A stretch of DNA of 64,000 nt from Desulfuromonas acetoxidans DSM 684 (lineage in GTDB: Bacteria > Desulfobacterota > Desulfuromonadia > Desulfuromonadales > Desulfuromonadaceae). A program made the position numbers and the translations under genes. This document shows, piece after piece, positions 17,320-27,343 of this stretch. The notes under the pieces are model-generated. The model searched no databases, was not told where the DNA came from, and saw only the letters and a list, made by a program, of their open reading frames with translations. The DNA lies in the NCBI RefSeq assembly GCF_000167355.1, contig NZ_AAEW02000012.1, forward strand, positions 61,852 through 125,851, written 5' to 3'. The stretch's first letter is position 1. Each line of letters starts with the position of its first letter.

Positions 17320-17348
17320 TCTATAACAACTTCGCCGTTTAATGTCAA
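17320..17348 (-). promoter_or_regulatory. hpt: Near-consensus sigma-70 promoter for hpt
   Basis: On the minus strand TTGACA (17348-17343), exactly 17 bp spacer, then TATAGA (17325-17320), about 50 bp before the hpt start. It is the best promoter match in the window. Confidence 0.8.
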
Positions 17349-17376
17349 TTTATCCCCTGTTTAATCGGAGGGTTCC

Positions 17377-18057
17377 GTGTACCGAGTTCTTTTAGCCGTT
17401 TTGTTCGTTTTCTGTTGGGTGGGAGTGGCTTTCAGTGCGGCGCAGATTCATGTTCCCGTCAGTGAAGTTGATCTGGGCGTTCTGTATTCCGGACAGAAGT
17501 CAAAACACACCTTTGTTCTTGAAAATCATGGAGATCAACCGTTGGTGATCAATAAAGTGCGGACATCCTGCGGTTGCACTTCGGCATTTACACGCGATAA
17601 AGTGATTGAACCGGGAGCATCGACGGAACTGGCGGTTCAGTTCAATTCGAAGAATTTCCGTGGCAACGTCTTGAAGAGGATCATGTTGTTCACCAATGAT
17701 CCGAGTGGCAAAACAGAGCTGCGCTTGCGGGCAAGGGTTTTGGTGGAGCTGGCGTTGAAACCGGCGCGGATTAAGCTGGGCCTGGTCGAGAAAGGTCAGA
17801 CACTGCAGATTCCTTTGACCTTGACAAACCTTTCCGACTTGCCGGTTGCGGATGTGGTTGTGCGTTGTACGTCGCGGCTGATGACCGTGGAGGGGCTGCC
17901 GCAGCAACTGGAACCGGGGGAGACCGTCCCTTTGAATTTGACTGTCAACGTGCCGGACCAGCCCAGCATGCGGGTGAACGGTTATCTGCTGTTCAGTGGC
18001 CGCGGCCATGTGCTTAACCAATTGCGTATCCCGGTGACCGGGACAACAGGCTCGTAA
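17377..18057 (+). CDS. DUF1573 secreted protein
   Basis: A 226-residue protein starting with GTG after CGGAGGG. It has a signal peptide (hydrophobic about 5-20, AFSA cleavage). The DUF1573 domain follows: EVDLGVLYSGQKSKHTFVLEN, then PLVINKVRTSCGCTSAF with the family's CGC pair at about 65-67, and NDPSGKTELRLRARV. The second half (about 125-225) is another Ig-like fold with a proline-rich strand pattern. It is predicted periplasmic; function unknown. It is divergent from hpt and likely monocistronic. Confidence 0.85.
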   Translation: MYRVLLAVLFVFCWVGVAFSAAQIHVPVSEVDLGVLYSGQKSKHTFVLENHGDQPLVINKVRTSCGCTSAFTRDKVIEPGASTELAVQFNSKNFRGNVLKRIMLFTNDPSGKTELRLRARVLVELALKPARIKLGLVEKGQTLQIPLTLTNLSDLPVADVVVRCTSRLMTVEGLPQQLEPGETVPLNLTVNVPDQPSMRVNGYLLFSGRGHVLNQLRIPVTGTTGS

Positions 18058-18225
18058 GTCGGAACTGAAAGATCGGCGACAACTCGCTTTGACTTTTACC
18101 ATAAGAGCGTGTCGCAAATAGCAGGTTTTCACCATTTCATCAGCACATTGCAATAGACGTTCTACGATGTCGAAAGCGTTCCGGGACGGGGTATCATCTT
18201 AAACGGCAACCAATGGAGAACGTTG

Positions 18226-19452
18226 ATGCTGGAACCGATTCTGGTCATCGGGTTAATTCTGTTCGGCGGTTTTATTATGGGCGAGGTGTGCAGGCGGCTC
18301 GGCCTGCCCAAAGTGACCGGCTATATCCTCGCCGGCTTGCTGCTCAACCCCCGTTTGACGCCGATCATTCCCGGTGATTTTGTCGAACACACCGATCTTG
18401 TCACCAACATCTCTTTGGCGTTTATCACTTTTTCCGTCGGCGGCACGCTGTTGATGGAAAAAATTCGCACCCTCGGTAAGCCGATTATACTTATCACCCT
18501 GTTTGAGGCGGAGTGTGCCTTCTTGTTTGTGGCGACAGCTTTTGTGACGGTGGTCCCGTTACTGGGCGGCTTTGGCGATGGCAGTACGGTTGGGCAAGTG
18601 TTGCCGATGGCGTTGTTGCTGGGGGCTCTCGCCGCGCCCACCGATCCGTCAGCCACTCTGGCCGTTGTTCATGAATACCATGCCAAAGGGGAGGTGACCT
18701 CGACCATCATGGGCGTTGCTGCGTTCGATGATATTCTTGGCATTATCAATTACAGTCTGGCGATCTCCTTTGCTGCCATGTTTGTGCTGCATCAGCCGTT
18801 GCGCAGTGATTCTCTTCTCGAACCGGTGATTAAGATTGTCGGTTCCATTGGTATTGGCATCCTGTTTGGCTGGATTCTCAATGGGCTGATTCGCCTGATC
18901 CGTCATGAAAAAGAAGGAGTGTTGATCACGCTGGTGTTCAGTTTGTTGGCCTTGTGTTACGGAGTGACGAGCAGCTTGGGAGGCGACGAACTGTTATCGA
19001 CCATGGCCATGGGCGTGGTGGTCACGAATTACAATCCCCAGCGTGACAAAGTTTTCCAGATTCTCGAACGTTATACCGAAGAATTGATTTTCGTGCTGTT
19101 CTTCACTTTGAGCGCCATGCATCTTGATTTTTCAGTGCTCATGGCCAACCTGCCGATTATTCTCCTGTTTGTTCTGTTTCGTAGTTTGGGAAAATGGACC
19201 GGAGCGTTTCTTGGCGGCAAGCTGGGTCGATCCAGCCGCATGGTGCAACGTTATACGGTTGGTGGCCTGCTTCCACAGGGGGGGATCGTCATTGGCCTGG
19301 CGTTGCTGATTCGCCAGGATGCCACCTTTGCCGATTTTGCCGCCATTCTCGTAAACGTGATTATCGGTGCGACCATTGTTCATGAAATTATCGGTCCCAT
19401 TGTTTCTAAAACAGCCCTGCGTCTCGCCGGAGAATTGCCCAAGTCCTCTTGA
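18226..19452 (+). CDS. Monovalent cation:proton antiporter (CPA family)
   Basis: A 408-residue membrane protein with 11-13 hydrophobic helices. The start ATG at 18226 follows GGAGAACG; a TTG three bases earlier is unneeded. The N-terminus GEVCRRLGLPKVTGYILAGLLL is typical of CPA2/Kef antiporters. The ion-binding region carries APTDPSATLAVV (about 143-154) and AAFDDILGI (about 173-181), where the paired aspartates are diagnostic for Na+(K+)/H+ exchange. No RCK/TrkA-N domain follows, so it is a short antiporter. It precedes the glycogen cluster by 170 bp but is not obviously part of it. Confidence 0.9.
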   Translation: MLEPILVIGLILFGGFIMGEVCRRLGLPKVTGYILAGLLLNPRLTPIIPGDFVEHTDLVTNISLAFITFSVGGTLLMEKIRTLGKPIILITLFEAECAFLFVATAFVTVVPLLGGFGDGSTVGQVLPMALLLGALAAPTDPSATLAVVHEYHAKGEVTSTIMGVAAFDDILGIINYSLAISFAAMFVLHQPLRSDSLLEPVIKIVGSIGIGILFGWILNGLIRLIRHEKEGVLITLVFSLLALCYGVTSSLGGDELLSTMAMGVVVTNYNPQRDKVFQILERYTEELIFVLFFTLSAMHLDFSVLMANLPIILLFVLFRSLGKWTGAFLGGKLGRSSRMVQRYTVGGLLPQGGIVIGLALLIRQDATFADFAAILVNVIIGATIVHEIIGPIVSKTALRLAGELPKSS

Positions 19453-19622
19453 TGATGATTTTTCTCTGCGGACAGGCGACATTTGCCTAAACTTCGCTAC
19501 ACTGGGTAGTGTTTGATCTGCTGCCATCAGACGGAAGACCTGTTTGGTTTTTGGGGACTGCAATGTTGCCAATGGGGACTTTTCACCATCGCGCTAAAAA
19601 GGGGTGAACAGGGGGGAACGTT

Positions 19623-21338
19623 ATGGAATGGAGTCGTTTTACCGAGATTACCCGCATCGCCTATTTTTCCATGGAGATTGGGCTGTCTCAAGAGATCCCG
19701 ACCTATAGCGGCGGCCTGGGAATTCTCGCCGGAGATACCATCAAAAGCGCCGCTGATCTCAATGTGCCGCTGGTCGCCGTGACTTTGGCCAGTCGCAAAG
19801 GCTATTTTGAGCAGACCATCGACAGTCACGGCTATCAGCACGAGCAGCCGGTTTCCTGGGATATTGCTTCTCAGATGGAACGGTTGCCGGTGCGGGTTTC
19901 CGTGCCTATCGAAGGTCGTGCCGTGGTGGTACAGGCCTGGTTATATCGCACAAAGAGCCCTGCGGGCGGGGTGGTGCCGGTGCTGTTTCTCGATACTGAC
20001 CTTGAAGAGAACACCCCCGAAGATCGGGCCATCACCGATGTGTTGTACGGTGGTGATCAGCGTTATCGTCTCAAACAGGAGATTGTCCTTGGTGTTGGCG
20101 GGGTACGCCTTTTGTCGGCCATGGGTTTTCGTATCTTCCAGTTTCACATGAATGAGGGGCACGCAGCTCTGCTGACTTTGGAGCTGCTCAACAAAACGCG
20201 CAACCTGTCCGCCGCCACCTGGACCGAAACCCTGGCGATGGACCGCGAATCCGTAGCGCGGCGCTGCGTGTTTACCACCCATACCCCGGTTCCGGCCGGA
20301 CATGACCGTTTCCCTTATCCGCTGGTGGCCGAGGTGCTCGGTGACACGCTGCTGCCTTTCGAAGAGTTGCGTGAGCTGGCCGGGCATGAAGATCTCAATA
20401 TGACCACTCTGGCCCTCAACTTGAGCCGGTTTGTCAACGGCGTGGCAAAAAAACATGGCCAGGTCTCCCAGGCCATGTTTCCCGGCTATGAGATTCATGC
20501 CATCACCAACGGCATCCATCCACTGACCTGGGCGTCGCCCTATATGGTCGCGCTGTTTAACGATTTTATTCAAGGCTGGGCGGTGCAGCCGGAGCTGTTG
20601 GTGCGCATTGACCTTGTGCCGGATCTGCAGGTGTGGGAGGCGCACCAGGGTGCCAAGGCTTATCTGGCGCAGTACATCAAAGAGGTCACCGGTCAGAAAC
20701 TCGAGCTCGATGTTCTCACTATCGGTTTTGCCCGGCGCGTGGCCACCTACAAACGCAACGATCTGATTTTTCATGATCTGGAGCGTCTGCTTGCCCTTGG
20801 CGAAGGGAAGTTACAGCTGATTTTTTCCGGAAAATCCCATCCCCATGACGAGGAGGGTAAGCGGCTGATCCAACGCATTCACGAAATGATCAACACCCTT
20901 GAAGGGCGCATCACGGTGATCTACCTGCCCAACTACAATATGGATGTGGCTTATCGGCTGATCCCCGGCGTCGATGTGTGGCTCAATACCCCGACCCGGC
21001 CGTTGGAGGCTTCAGGGACCAGTGGCATGAAAGCGGCATTGAACGGGGTGCCCAATTTCAGTGTCCTCGATGGCTGGTGGATCGAAGGGCATATCGAAGG
21101 GGTGACTGGCTGGTCGATCGGTGCGGCACCCACGGAGCTGCATGCCGACGAAAGCAGCCGCGATGAAGATGCTCTTGATCTGTATAACAAACTCGAATAC
21201 GTGATCATGCCGTTGTATTACCAGCAACGTCAGGCGTGGATTCAGGTGATGAAAAACGCCATCGGCAAAAATGCCTATTACTTCAATACCCATGTCATGA
21301 TGCGCCGTTATGTGACTGAAGCGTATCTGCAACGTTAA
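19623..21338 (+). CDS. Short alpha-glucan phosphorylase (GT35)
   Basis: A 571-residue GT35 phosphorylase of the TIGR02094-like short class, releasing glucose-1-phosphate from alpha-1,4-glucans with PLP. Features: IAYFSMEIGLSQEIPTYSGG at about 11-30 (core of the domain), HMNEGHAALLTLEL (about 175-188), the catalytic FARRVATYKRNDLI region (about 365-378) and the PLP lysine in GTSGMKAALNG (about 463-473). It lacks the N-terminal extension of classical GlgP and is about 250 residues shorter than the second phosphorylase at 32.4 kb. The ATG follows AGGGGGGAACG. First gene of the glycogen cluster. Confidence 0.93.
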   Translation: MEWSRFTEITRIAYFSMEIGLSQEIPTYSGGLGILAGDTIKSAADLNVPLVAVTLASRKGYFEQTIDSHGYQHEQPVSWDIASQMERLPVRVSVPIEGRAVVVQAWLYRTKSPAGGVVPVLFLDTDLEENTPEDRAITDVLYGGDQRYRLKQEIVLGVGGVRLLSAMGFRIFQFHMNEGHAALLTLELLNKTRNLSAATWTETLAMDRESVARRCVFTTHTPVPAGHDRFPYPLVAEVLGDTLLPFEELRELAGHEDLNMTTLALNLSRFVNGVAKKHGQVSQAMFPGYEIHAITNGIHPLTWASPYMVALFNDFIQGWAVQPELLVRIDLVPDLQVWEAHQGAKAYLAQYIKEVTGQKLELDVLTIGFARRVATYKRNDLIFHDLERLLALGEGKLQLIFSGKSHPHDEEGKRLIQRIHEMINTLEGRITVIYLPNYNMDVAYRLIPGVDVWLNTPTRPLEASGTSGMKAALNGVPNFSVLDGWWIEGHIEGVTGWSIGAAPTELHADESSRDEDALDLYNKLEYVIMPLYYQQRQAWIQVMKNAIGKNAYYFNTHVMMRRYVTEAYLQR

Positions 21339-21349
21339 GTGGATTTTGT

Positions 21350-22927
21350 ATGACAAAGACGACGAATAACCTCGACAGTTGTGAGGCGTTTGCCCAATTG
21401 ACCGCTCTACAGCCGGTTGGCAATCTCGCCACCCTGCTGACTCCCCAACGGGTAGCTACTGCGCAAGTTGCCATGGATGATGGCATGTGGTTTAACTATG
21501 CGGCCAAAGCGGTGGATGAGCCGATTCTGCAAGCACTCCAGCAGTTAGCGGATGAACAGCAGGTGGTTAGCCAATACCGACAGTTGCTGGACGGTGCGGT
21601 GATGAACGGCAGTGAGCAGCGCATGGTGCTGCACCATCTTACCCGTGGCCAGTTGGGGGCCGATGTGGTTCATGGCGGCACCTCGTTGCGCGATTTTTAT
21701 CAACAGCAACTTGACCGGATCGCAGCGTTTTGTGTCCAGGTACATAACGGCGAGGTCCGAGGGGGTAGTGGTGAGCGGTTTACCCGGGTGTGTCAGATCG
21801 GTATCGGTGGCTCAGACCTCGGTCCCCGTGCCATGTATCTGGCGTTGGCTCATGGTCAACGCAGTCAGAAGCAGTTGAAGTTAGAGGCCTCGTTTATCTC
21901 CAATGTTGACCCTGATGATGCTGGACAGGTTCTGGCCGAACTGCCGTTGTCGCGCACTCTGTTTATTCTGGTGTCCAAATCCGGCACCACTCAGGAAACA
22001 TTGACCAATGAATCTCTGGTGCGCGAAGCCTTGCGGAGCCAGGAGCTTGATCCGGCCCGCCACATGGTGGCGGTGACCAGTGAAACCAGTCCGCTGGCGC
22101 AAAGCAAAGGGTTTTTAACCAGTTTCTATATGGATGATTTTGTCGGCGGTCGTTTTTCCTCGACCAGTGCCGTTGGTGCCGCCGTTCTGATGCTGGCCTT
22201 TGGTGAAACCGTGGTCAAAGAGTTTCTCGCCGGTGCCCATCAGCAGGACTGTCTGGCTTTGAATCCGAACGTTGATGAAAACCCGGCGTTGCTCGATGCC
22301 CTGATCGGTGTCTATGAGCGCAATGTGCTTGGCTATCCGGCCACAGCCGTGTTGCCGTACAGCCAGGCATTGAGCCGTTTCCCCGCCCATCTGCAACAAC
22401 TGGATATGGAATCCAACGGCAAGTCGGTGAATCGTCAGGGCCAAGCCGTGAGGTATGCCACCGGTCCGGTAGTGTTCGGTGAGGCGGGAACCAATGGCCA
22501 GCACTCTTTTTATCAATTATTGCATCAGGGAACGGACCGTATTCCACTCCAATTTATCGGTTTTTTGCGTGAGCAGGGCGGTTCGGATCGGGTTATTCAA
22601 GGCTCGACCAGCCAGCAGAAGCTCAATGCCAATCTGATGGCGCAGATTGTCGCCTTTGCCAAAGGGCGTCGCCATAAGGAGGCGAATAAAGTGTTTGTTG
22701 GTCAGCGACCTTCAAGTCTGATCTATGCTGCGCAACTGACGCCGCGGGTTTTGGGCAGTCTGCTGGCCCATTTTGAAAACAAAGTGATGTTTCAGGGTTT
22801 TTTATGGAACATCAACTCATTTGACCAGGAGGGGGTTCAATTGGGTAAAATGTTGACCCAACAGGTGCTTGGTGGCCGGGTGGAGGATGATGCTCTCGAC
22901 GCGTATTGCCGATTATTTCAATCCTGA
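21350..22927 (+). CDS. pgi: Glucose-6-phosphate isomerase
   Basis: A 525-residue Pgi interconverting glucose-6-phosphate and fructose-6-phosphate. Signatures: IGIGGSDLGPRAMYLAL (about 145-161), FILVSKSGTTQETLTNES (about 205-222), GGRFSSTSAVGAA (about 265-277) and the C-terminal SFDQEGVQLGKML (about 487-499). It sits 11 bp after the phosphorylase stop and is probably co-transcribed, linking the cluster to glycolysis and gluconeogenesis. Length is between the short archaeal-like and 549-residue enteric forms. Confidence 0.97.
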   Translation: MTKTTNNLDSCEAFAQLTALQPVGNLATLLTPQRVATAQVAMDDGMWFNYAAKAVDEPILQALQQLADEQQVVSQYRQLLDGAVMNGSEQRMVLHHLTRGQLGADVVHGGTSLRDFYQQQLDRIAAFCVQVHNGEVRGGSGERFTRVCQIGIGGSDLGPRAMYLALAHGQRSQKQLKLEASFISNVDPDDAGQVLAELPLSRTLFILVSKSGTTQETLTNESLVREALRSQELDPARHMVAVTSETSPLAQSKGFLTSFYMDDFVGGRFSSTSAVGAAVLMLAFGETVVKEFLAGAHQQDCLALNPNVDENPALLDALIGVYERNVLGYPATAVLPYSQALSRFPAHLQQLDMESNGKSVNRQGQAVRYATGPVVFGEAGTNGQHSFYQLLHQGTDRIPLQFIGFLREQGGSDRVIQGSTSQQKLNANLMAQIVAFAKGRRHKEANKVFVGQRPSSLIYAAQLTPRVLGSLLAHFENKVMFQGFLWNINSFDQEGVQLGKMLTQQVLGGRVEDDALDAYCRLFQS

Positions 22928-23279
22928 TACCGTGCCCCAAAGGAGGCAGCGGCGTGATGGTATTTTGAACGGGAGGTAAAACGGTCGGGCGTTGTCTCCT
23001 TTGCCGCTGCGCGAGCCTTTTGCCTGTCAAATGCAATGATTTGGTAAGAAATACCTCTCTGTATTGACAACCCGGTATTTCTTGGCACGATTAGACACTG
23101 CGATGTAAACATCTCCGGCGAGTTGGTTGCAGTGTTCACCGATGGTGGAAAGCTGCTGATCCGGGGCTTTTGGCATAACGTAAAGCGACCGCAGTTGTCG
23201 CCGTGCTGGTGGTGTTGGACAGACCGGTGATGCGTTGAACGTGAGTCGCCGGTTTGTCGAGTTGTTGATTGGAATGACA
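22928..23279. other. Structured gap between pgi and glk (352 bp)
   Basis: The only large gap within the cluster. It holds two adjacent complementary pairs in crossed order (AAAGGAG 22939-22945 with CTCCTTT 22996-23002; GCAGCGGC 22946-22953 with GCCGCTGC 23003-23010). It also holds a 10-bp perfect hairpin, AAGAAATACC (23046-23055) with GGTATTTCTT (23074-23083). TTGACA occurs at 23064-23069 inside that hairpin's loop, with only a weak -10 candidate downstream. Frames on the minus strand (23027-23314) look spurious. It may be a regulatory break or secondary promoter. Confidence 0.45.
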
Positions 23280-24257
23280 ATGATCTTGTTGGCAGGTGAT
23301 ATTGGGGGGACCACATCTCGTTTTCAATGGTTGGACAGTGAGACTCCAGAGTCTCAGTCCACGTTGTTCTACTATCCGAGCAAACGCTTTTCCTCATTTA
23401 CGGCACTCTTGACCACCCTGTTGTCTGACAGTGGCATCACTCAAGTGGATGTGGCCTGTTTTGGGCTGCCCGGTCCAGTGCAGGGCTGCCAGGTTGCTTT
23501 GACCAATCTGCCGTGGACCATTGATGCTTGTGAGCTACAGGAGCAATTGCCTCTGAAAGAGATTTCCCTGGTCAATGATTTTCAGGCGGCTGCGCTGGGC
23601 ATTGATGCGTTACGCGAAGAGAAAATTCTTTGCCTGCATCCCGGCGAGTTTGATCCGGCAGGAAACCGGCTGGTGGTTGGTGCCGGAACCGGTTTGGGCG
23701 TGGCGCCGGTTTATCAGCTTGAAGGCCATTTTTACCCGCAATCTTCCGAAGGGGGGCATATCGCCTTTGCTCCGGTTACTGACGAACAATCGCGGCTCAT
23801 GGATTGGCTGCATCGGGAACGGAGCCATATCTCTTATGAAGACTTGTTGTCCGGCGAAGGTTTGGGGCGATTGTACCGCTTCCATTTTCAGCAACGCAAC
23901 AATCGTCAGCCGACGCTTTTCTCCGCCGCAATGATTCACGAACTGGCCGAGCAGGGCGATGAAGTCGCCATCGCCGCTTTACGCATGTTTGTCAATATTT
24001 ACGGTCAGTTTATTGGTGATGTGGCCCTGATTTGGCCGGCGCGGGCCGGGATCTATATCGCTGGCGGCATTGCTGGAAAGATTATCCGCTGGATGACCCC
24101 TGAGGATTTTACCTGGTATTTCCTGGCCAAAGAATCGATGAACCGTGTGGTTGAAAAAATGCCTGTTTATCTGGTCAAAGATGAGTTGCTCGGTCTCAAA
24201 GGGGCGATGCGATCTGCCCGACGGTTGGCCGGGCTGGAGAGTGAAGGAGAGGTATGA
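23280..24257 (+). CDS. glk: Glucokinase
   Basis: A 325-residue Glk of the proteobacterial type phosphorylating glucose with ATP. I chose ATG at 23280 ([15 protein letters not shown]) with GGA at six bases; ATG at 23274 is equally possible. The ATP-binding GDIGGTTSR lies at about 6-14. [12 protein letters not shown] (about 92-103) carries the catalytic aspartate, and [13 protein letters not shown] (about 133-145) the phosphate-2 loop. The glucose-contact motif ESGH is represented by SEGGHIAF (about 157-164). The stop overlaps glgC (ATGA), so the two are translationally coupled. It recycles free glucose from the debranching reactions into the cluster. Confidence 0.95.
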   Translation: MILLAGDIGGTTSRFQWLDSETPESQSTLFYYPSKRFSSFTALLTTLLSDSGITQVDVACFGLPGPVQGCQVALTNLPWTIDACELQEQLPLKEISLVNDFQAAALGIDALREEKILCLHPGEFDPAGNRLVVGAGTGLGVAPVYQLEGHFYPQSSEGGHIAFAPVTDEQSRLMDWLHRERSHISYEDLLSGEGLGRLYRFHFQQRNNRQPTLFSAAMIHELAEQGDEVAIAALRMFVNIYGQFIGDVALIWPARAGIYIAGGIAGKIIRWMTPEDFTWYFLAKESMNRVVEKMPVYLVKDELLGLKGAMRSARRLAGLESEGEV

Positions 24258-25510
24258 AGAAGTTTGATAAGGTTTCAGAATTGACGCGTAATACGCTGGC
24301 CCTGGTGCTGGCCGGTGGAGAGGGCAGTCGCCTCAAAGAGCTTACCCAGTGGCGGGCCAAACCGGCCGTGCCGTTTGGCGGCAAGTATCGCATTATCGAT
24401 TTTGTACTGTCCAACTGCGTCAATTCCGACATTCGTCGCATCGGAGTTTTAACTCAGTATAAGTCGCATTCCCTGATCCGCCATATTCAACGGGCCTGGA
24501 GCTTCATGCGCTACGAGGTTGGCGAATTTGTTGAACTGCTTCCTGCGCAGCAACGGCTGGGCAAGGAGTGGTATCAGGGTACGGCCAATGCCCTGTATCA
24601 GAATCTGGATATCCTGCGCCGCCACAATCCCGAGTATGTGCTGGTGTTGGGCGGGGATCATATCTATGCGATGGATTATCGCGACATGATCGCCACTCAC
24701 GCCGCCTCCGGCGCGGATGTGACTGTCGGGTGCGTTGAAGTGCCGCGTATGGAGGCCACCGGTTTCGGTGTCATGTCGGTCAATAACGATCTGCGGGTGA
24801 CCCGTTTTACTGAAAAACCGGCTGATCCCGAAGCGATTCCCGGTAAGCCGGACAAGGCTCTGGCGTCCATGGGTATTTATATTTTTTCGCCGCAGTTTCT
24901 GTTTGATAAGTTGATTGAAGATCACGATGATCCGCACTCGTCGAAAGATTTCGGCAAAGACATCATTCCGTCACTGATTGCCAACAGTCATGTGCAAGCG
25001 TATCCGTTTGTCGATGATCACGGTGAGCCGGGTTACTGGCGTGATGTCGGGACCTTGGCCTCCTATTGGAATGCAAATATGGATCTGTGTTCCATTACAC
25101 CGGAACTCAATCTTTACAATGAAGACTGGCCGATCTGGACCTATCAGGCGCAGATGCCACCGGCAAAGTTCGCTTTTGACGATGAGGGCCGCCGCGGTGC
25201 TGCCATCGATTCCATGGTGTCTGCCGGGTGTATTCTGTCCGGTTCGCGGGTCAAGCGCTCCATTGTGTTCAGCGGCTGCTTTTTGCACAGCTATTCGTTT
25301 ATCAAGGACAGCGTGATTTTGCCTCAGGTCGATATCGGCCGGGATTGTCGCATCACCAAAGCCATTATCGACAAGTCGTGCGTCATTGCTCCGGGAACCA
25401 TCATCGGTGAAGATCGCGCTGAGGATGAAAAGCGCTTTTATGTTGATGAAAACGGCATCGTGCTGGTGACGCCGGACATGCTTGGTCAACATCTGCACAT
25501 GGTGCGTTAA
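24254..25510 (+). CDS. glgC: Glucose-1-phosphate adenylyltransferase
   Basis: A 418-residue ADP-glucose pyrophosphorylase, the committed step of bacterial glycogen synthesis (G1P + ATP to ADP-glucose + PPi). The N-terminal nucleotide-binding loop [27 protein letters not shown] is visible in two halves at about 17-45. The family [11 protein letters not shown] segment (about 136-146), the G1P contact FTEKP (about 194-198) and a C-terminal left-handed beta-helix region (about 300-400) follow. Length matches E. coli GlgC (431). It overlaps glk by 4 bp. Allosteric control by glycolytic intermediates is expected from the family, not from the sequence. Confidence 0.98.
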   Translation: MKKFDKVSELTRNTLALVLAGGEGSRLKELTQWRAKPAVPFGGKYRIIDFVLSNCVNSDIRRIGVLTQYKSHSLIRHIQRAWSFMRYEVGEFVELLPAQQRLGKEWYQGTANALYQNLDILRRHNPEYVLVLGGDHIYAMDYRDMIATHAASGADVTVGCVEVPRMEATGFGVMSVNNDLRVTRFTEKPADPEAIPGKPDKALASMGIYIFSPQFLFDKLIEDHDDPHSSKDFGKDIIPSLIANSHVQAYPFVDDHGEPGYWRDVGTLASYWNANMDLCSITPELNLYNEDWPIWTYQAQMPPAKFAFDDEGRRGAAIDSMVSAGCILSGSRVKRSIVFSGCFLHSYSFIKDSVILPQVDIGRDCRITKAIIDKSCVIAPGTIIGEDRAEDEKRFYVDENGIVLVTPDMLGQHLHMVR

Positions 25511-25580
25511 CCCATCATTGTCATGGCCCTGATTAAGATGGTGACATCCGGTCAGGGCCGTGCTTTCTCATGAGGTGGTT

Positions 25581-27305
25581 ATGAGCAGTAAAACCCGCGT
25601 AGTGCTGTGCTGGCACATGCATCAACCCCATTATCGTGATGCCCTGGATGGCGACTACCGCCTGCCTTGGGTGTATCTCCATGCCATCAAAGATTATGCC
25701 GACATGGTGGCTCACCTGGAGGCGTTCCCCAAGGCACGGGTTGTGGTGAACTTTGCTCCGGTACTGCTGGAACAACTCGATGATTACGGTCGACAGATGC
25801 GTGGCTGGATTCGCGAAGAAATTCCTATGCAGGACCCATTGCTCAACTTGGTCTCCGGCGCAACGTCTATTCCGCCGGAGCCCGAGCTACGGGCTGATAT
25901 CATCACCGCCTGTCAGCGTGCTTATGCGCCGACCATGATTGATCGCTATGCTCCGTTTCGTGAACTGCTCGATATTGCCCGTCAGCAATATATCGGCGAC
26001 GAACTCGACACCATGCGCATCAGCTATCTGAATTCGCAGTTTTTTGCCGACCTGCTGGTCTGGTACCATTTGGCCTGGCTGGGAAAAAGTGTCCAAAACA
26101 ACGATGCCAGGGTGGCGCAATTGATGGCGCGGAAAAACAATTTTACCCGCATTGATCGCATGCTGTTGATGGAGGTGATGGCCGAGGTGGTGGAGAGTAT
26201 TCTGCCACGTTATCAGGCCTTGATGGAAGCGGGCCAGATCGAGTTGTCCATGACCCCGTACGGCCATCCCATCGTGCCGTTGCTGATCAATTTTGACAGT
26301 ATGAAAGACGCTCAACCCGAAGCGCCGAAGCCGCGCAGTAACGGTTACCCCGGTGGTCTGGATCGCAGTCGCTGGCATATGGCGCGGGGAATTGAAGTGT
26401 TTCAGGAGTATTTTGGCGCAGTGCCCAACGGGGTGTGGTTATCGGAAGGGGCGATAAGCAGTGCGGCGTTGGCATTGCTTGATGAGTACGATATTGCCTG
26501 GACGGCTTCCGGCGAAGGGGTGTGGCGGGCCTCCTGCGAGGCGTCCAACGTTTCTGCCGCCGAAATGGAGCACAAAAAGGCGCTTTACCGTGTCACCGAG
26601 CATCCCCCGAGTCGGTGCCGACTGTTTTTTCGCGACGACGGTTTGTCCGACTTGATCGGGTTTCGTTACAAAGATTGGAGGGCCAAGGATGCCGCAGCCG
26701 ATTTTTGTCATCATCTGGAAACGATTCATGGATTTTTTGCCGATGATGACAAGGACCGGGTGATCACAGTGATTCTCGACGGTGAGAATGCCTGGGAGTA
26801 TTATCCCGACAATGCCCACCAATTCCTTCAGGCGTTGTATGGACGACTCAGCGAGCATCCGATTCTGTCCATGGCAACATTCAGTGAGGTCTGCGAGTCA
26901 CCGACAGCTAAAAACAGCGTCAGTCTGCCAGTCCTGAAAGCCGGGAGCTGGGTGTATGGCAGCTTTTCGACCTGGATCGGTGAACGGGATAAAAATGCCG
27001 CCTGGGATCTGCTGGTTGAAGCCAAGCAGTGTTATGACCGTGTCGCCCTGAGTGGTGTCCTTCCCGAGGATAAGCTGGCACGCGCCACCGCGCAGTTGGC
27101 TGTGTGTGAAGGCTCTGACTGGTTCTGGTGGTTCGGCGATCAGAACCCTTCTGACAGTGTGCGTGATTTTGACCAGTTGTTCCGGCGTCATCTGGTGCGT
27201 TTGTATCAACTGCTGGAAAAAATTCCGCCGCAAAAGCTGAAGAATCCGTTATCGCATGGAGGGGGTGCCGCAGAAAATGCCGGTACCATGCGCCGTAACC
27301 TGTGA
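25581..27305 (+). CDS. Glycoside hydrolase family 57 protein
   Basis: A 574-residue GH57 protein, start MSSKTRVVLCWHMHQPHYRD at 25581 after GAGGTGG; the earlier GTG extension is unsupported. The N-terminal WHMHQP motif marks GH57 conserved region 1. GVWLSEGAISS (about 279-289) matches the region carrying the glutamate nucleophile, and VILDGENAWEYYP (about 399-411) the region with the catalytic aspartate. WFWWFGDQNPSDSVRDFD lies near the C-terminus. GH57 enzymes act on alpha-glucans as amylases, amylopullulanases or 4-alpha-glucanotransferases, and the specificity is not readable. In this cluster a glycogen debranching or trimming role is plausible. Confidence 0.9.
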   Translation: MSSKTRVVLCWHMHQPHYRDALDGDYRLPWVYLHAIKDYADMVAHLEAFPKARVVVNFAPVLLEQLDDYGRQMRGWIREEIPMQDPLLNLVSGATSIPPEPELRADIITACQRAYAPTMIDRYAPFRELLDIARQQYIGDELDTMRISYLNSQFFADLLVWYHLAWLGKSVQNNDARVAQLMARKNNFTRIDRMLLMEVMAEVVESILPRYQALMEAGQIELSMTPYGHPIVPLLINFDSMKDAQPEAPKPRSNGYPGGLDRSRWHMARGIEVFQEYFGAVPNGVWLSEGAISSAALALLDEYDIAWTASGEGVWRASCEASNVSAAEMEHKKALYRVTEHPPSRCRLFFRDDGLSDLIGFRYKDWRAKDAAADFCHHLETIHGFFADDDKDRVITVILDGENAWEYYPDNAHQFLQALYGRLSEHPILSMATFSEVCESPTAKNSVSLPVLKAGSWVYGSFSTWIGERDKNAAWDLLVEAKQCYDRVALSGVLPEDKLARATAQLAVCEGSDWFWWFGDQNPSDSVRDFDQLFRRHLVRLYQLLEKIPPQKLKNPLSHGGGAAENAGTMRRNL

Positions 27306-27343
27306 TTTCAGGGTTCTGTACTGATCGAATTAAAGGAGTGGGC

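Noticed and set aside
22928..23397. Minus-strand ORFs in the pgi-glk gap as a small gene
   Set aside because: They run into the glk start, have no ribosome site and show no recognisable protein.
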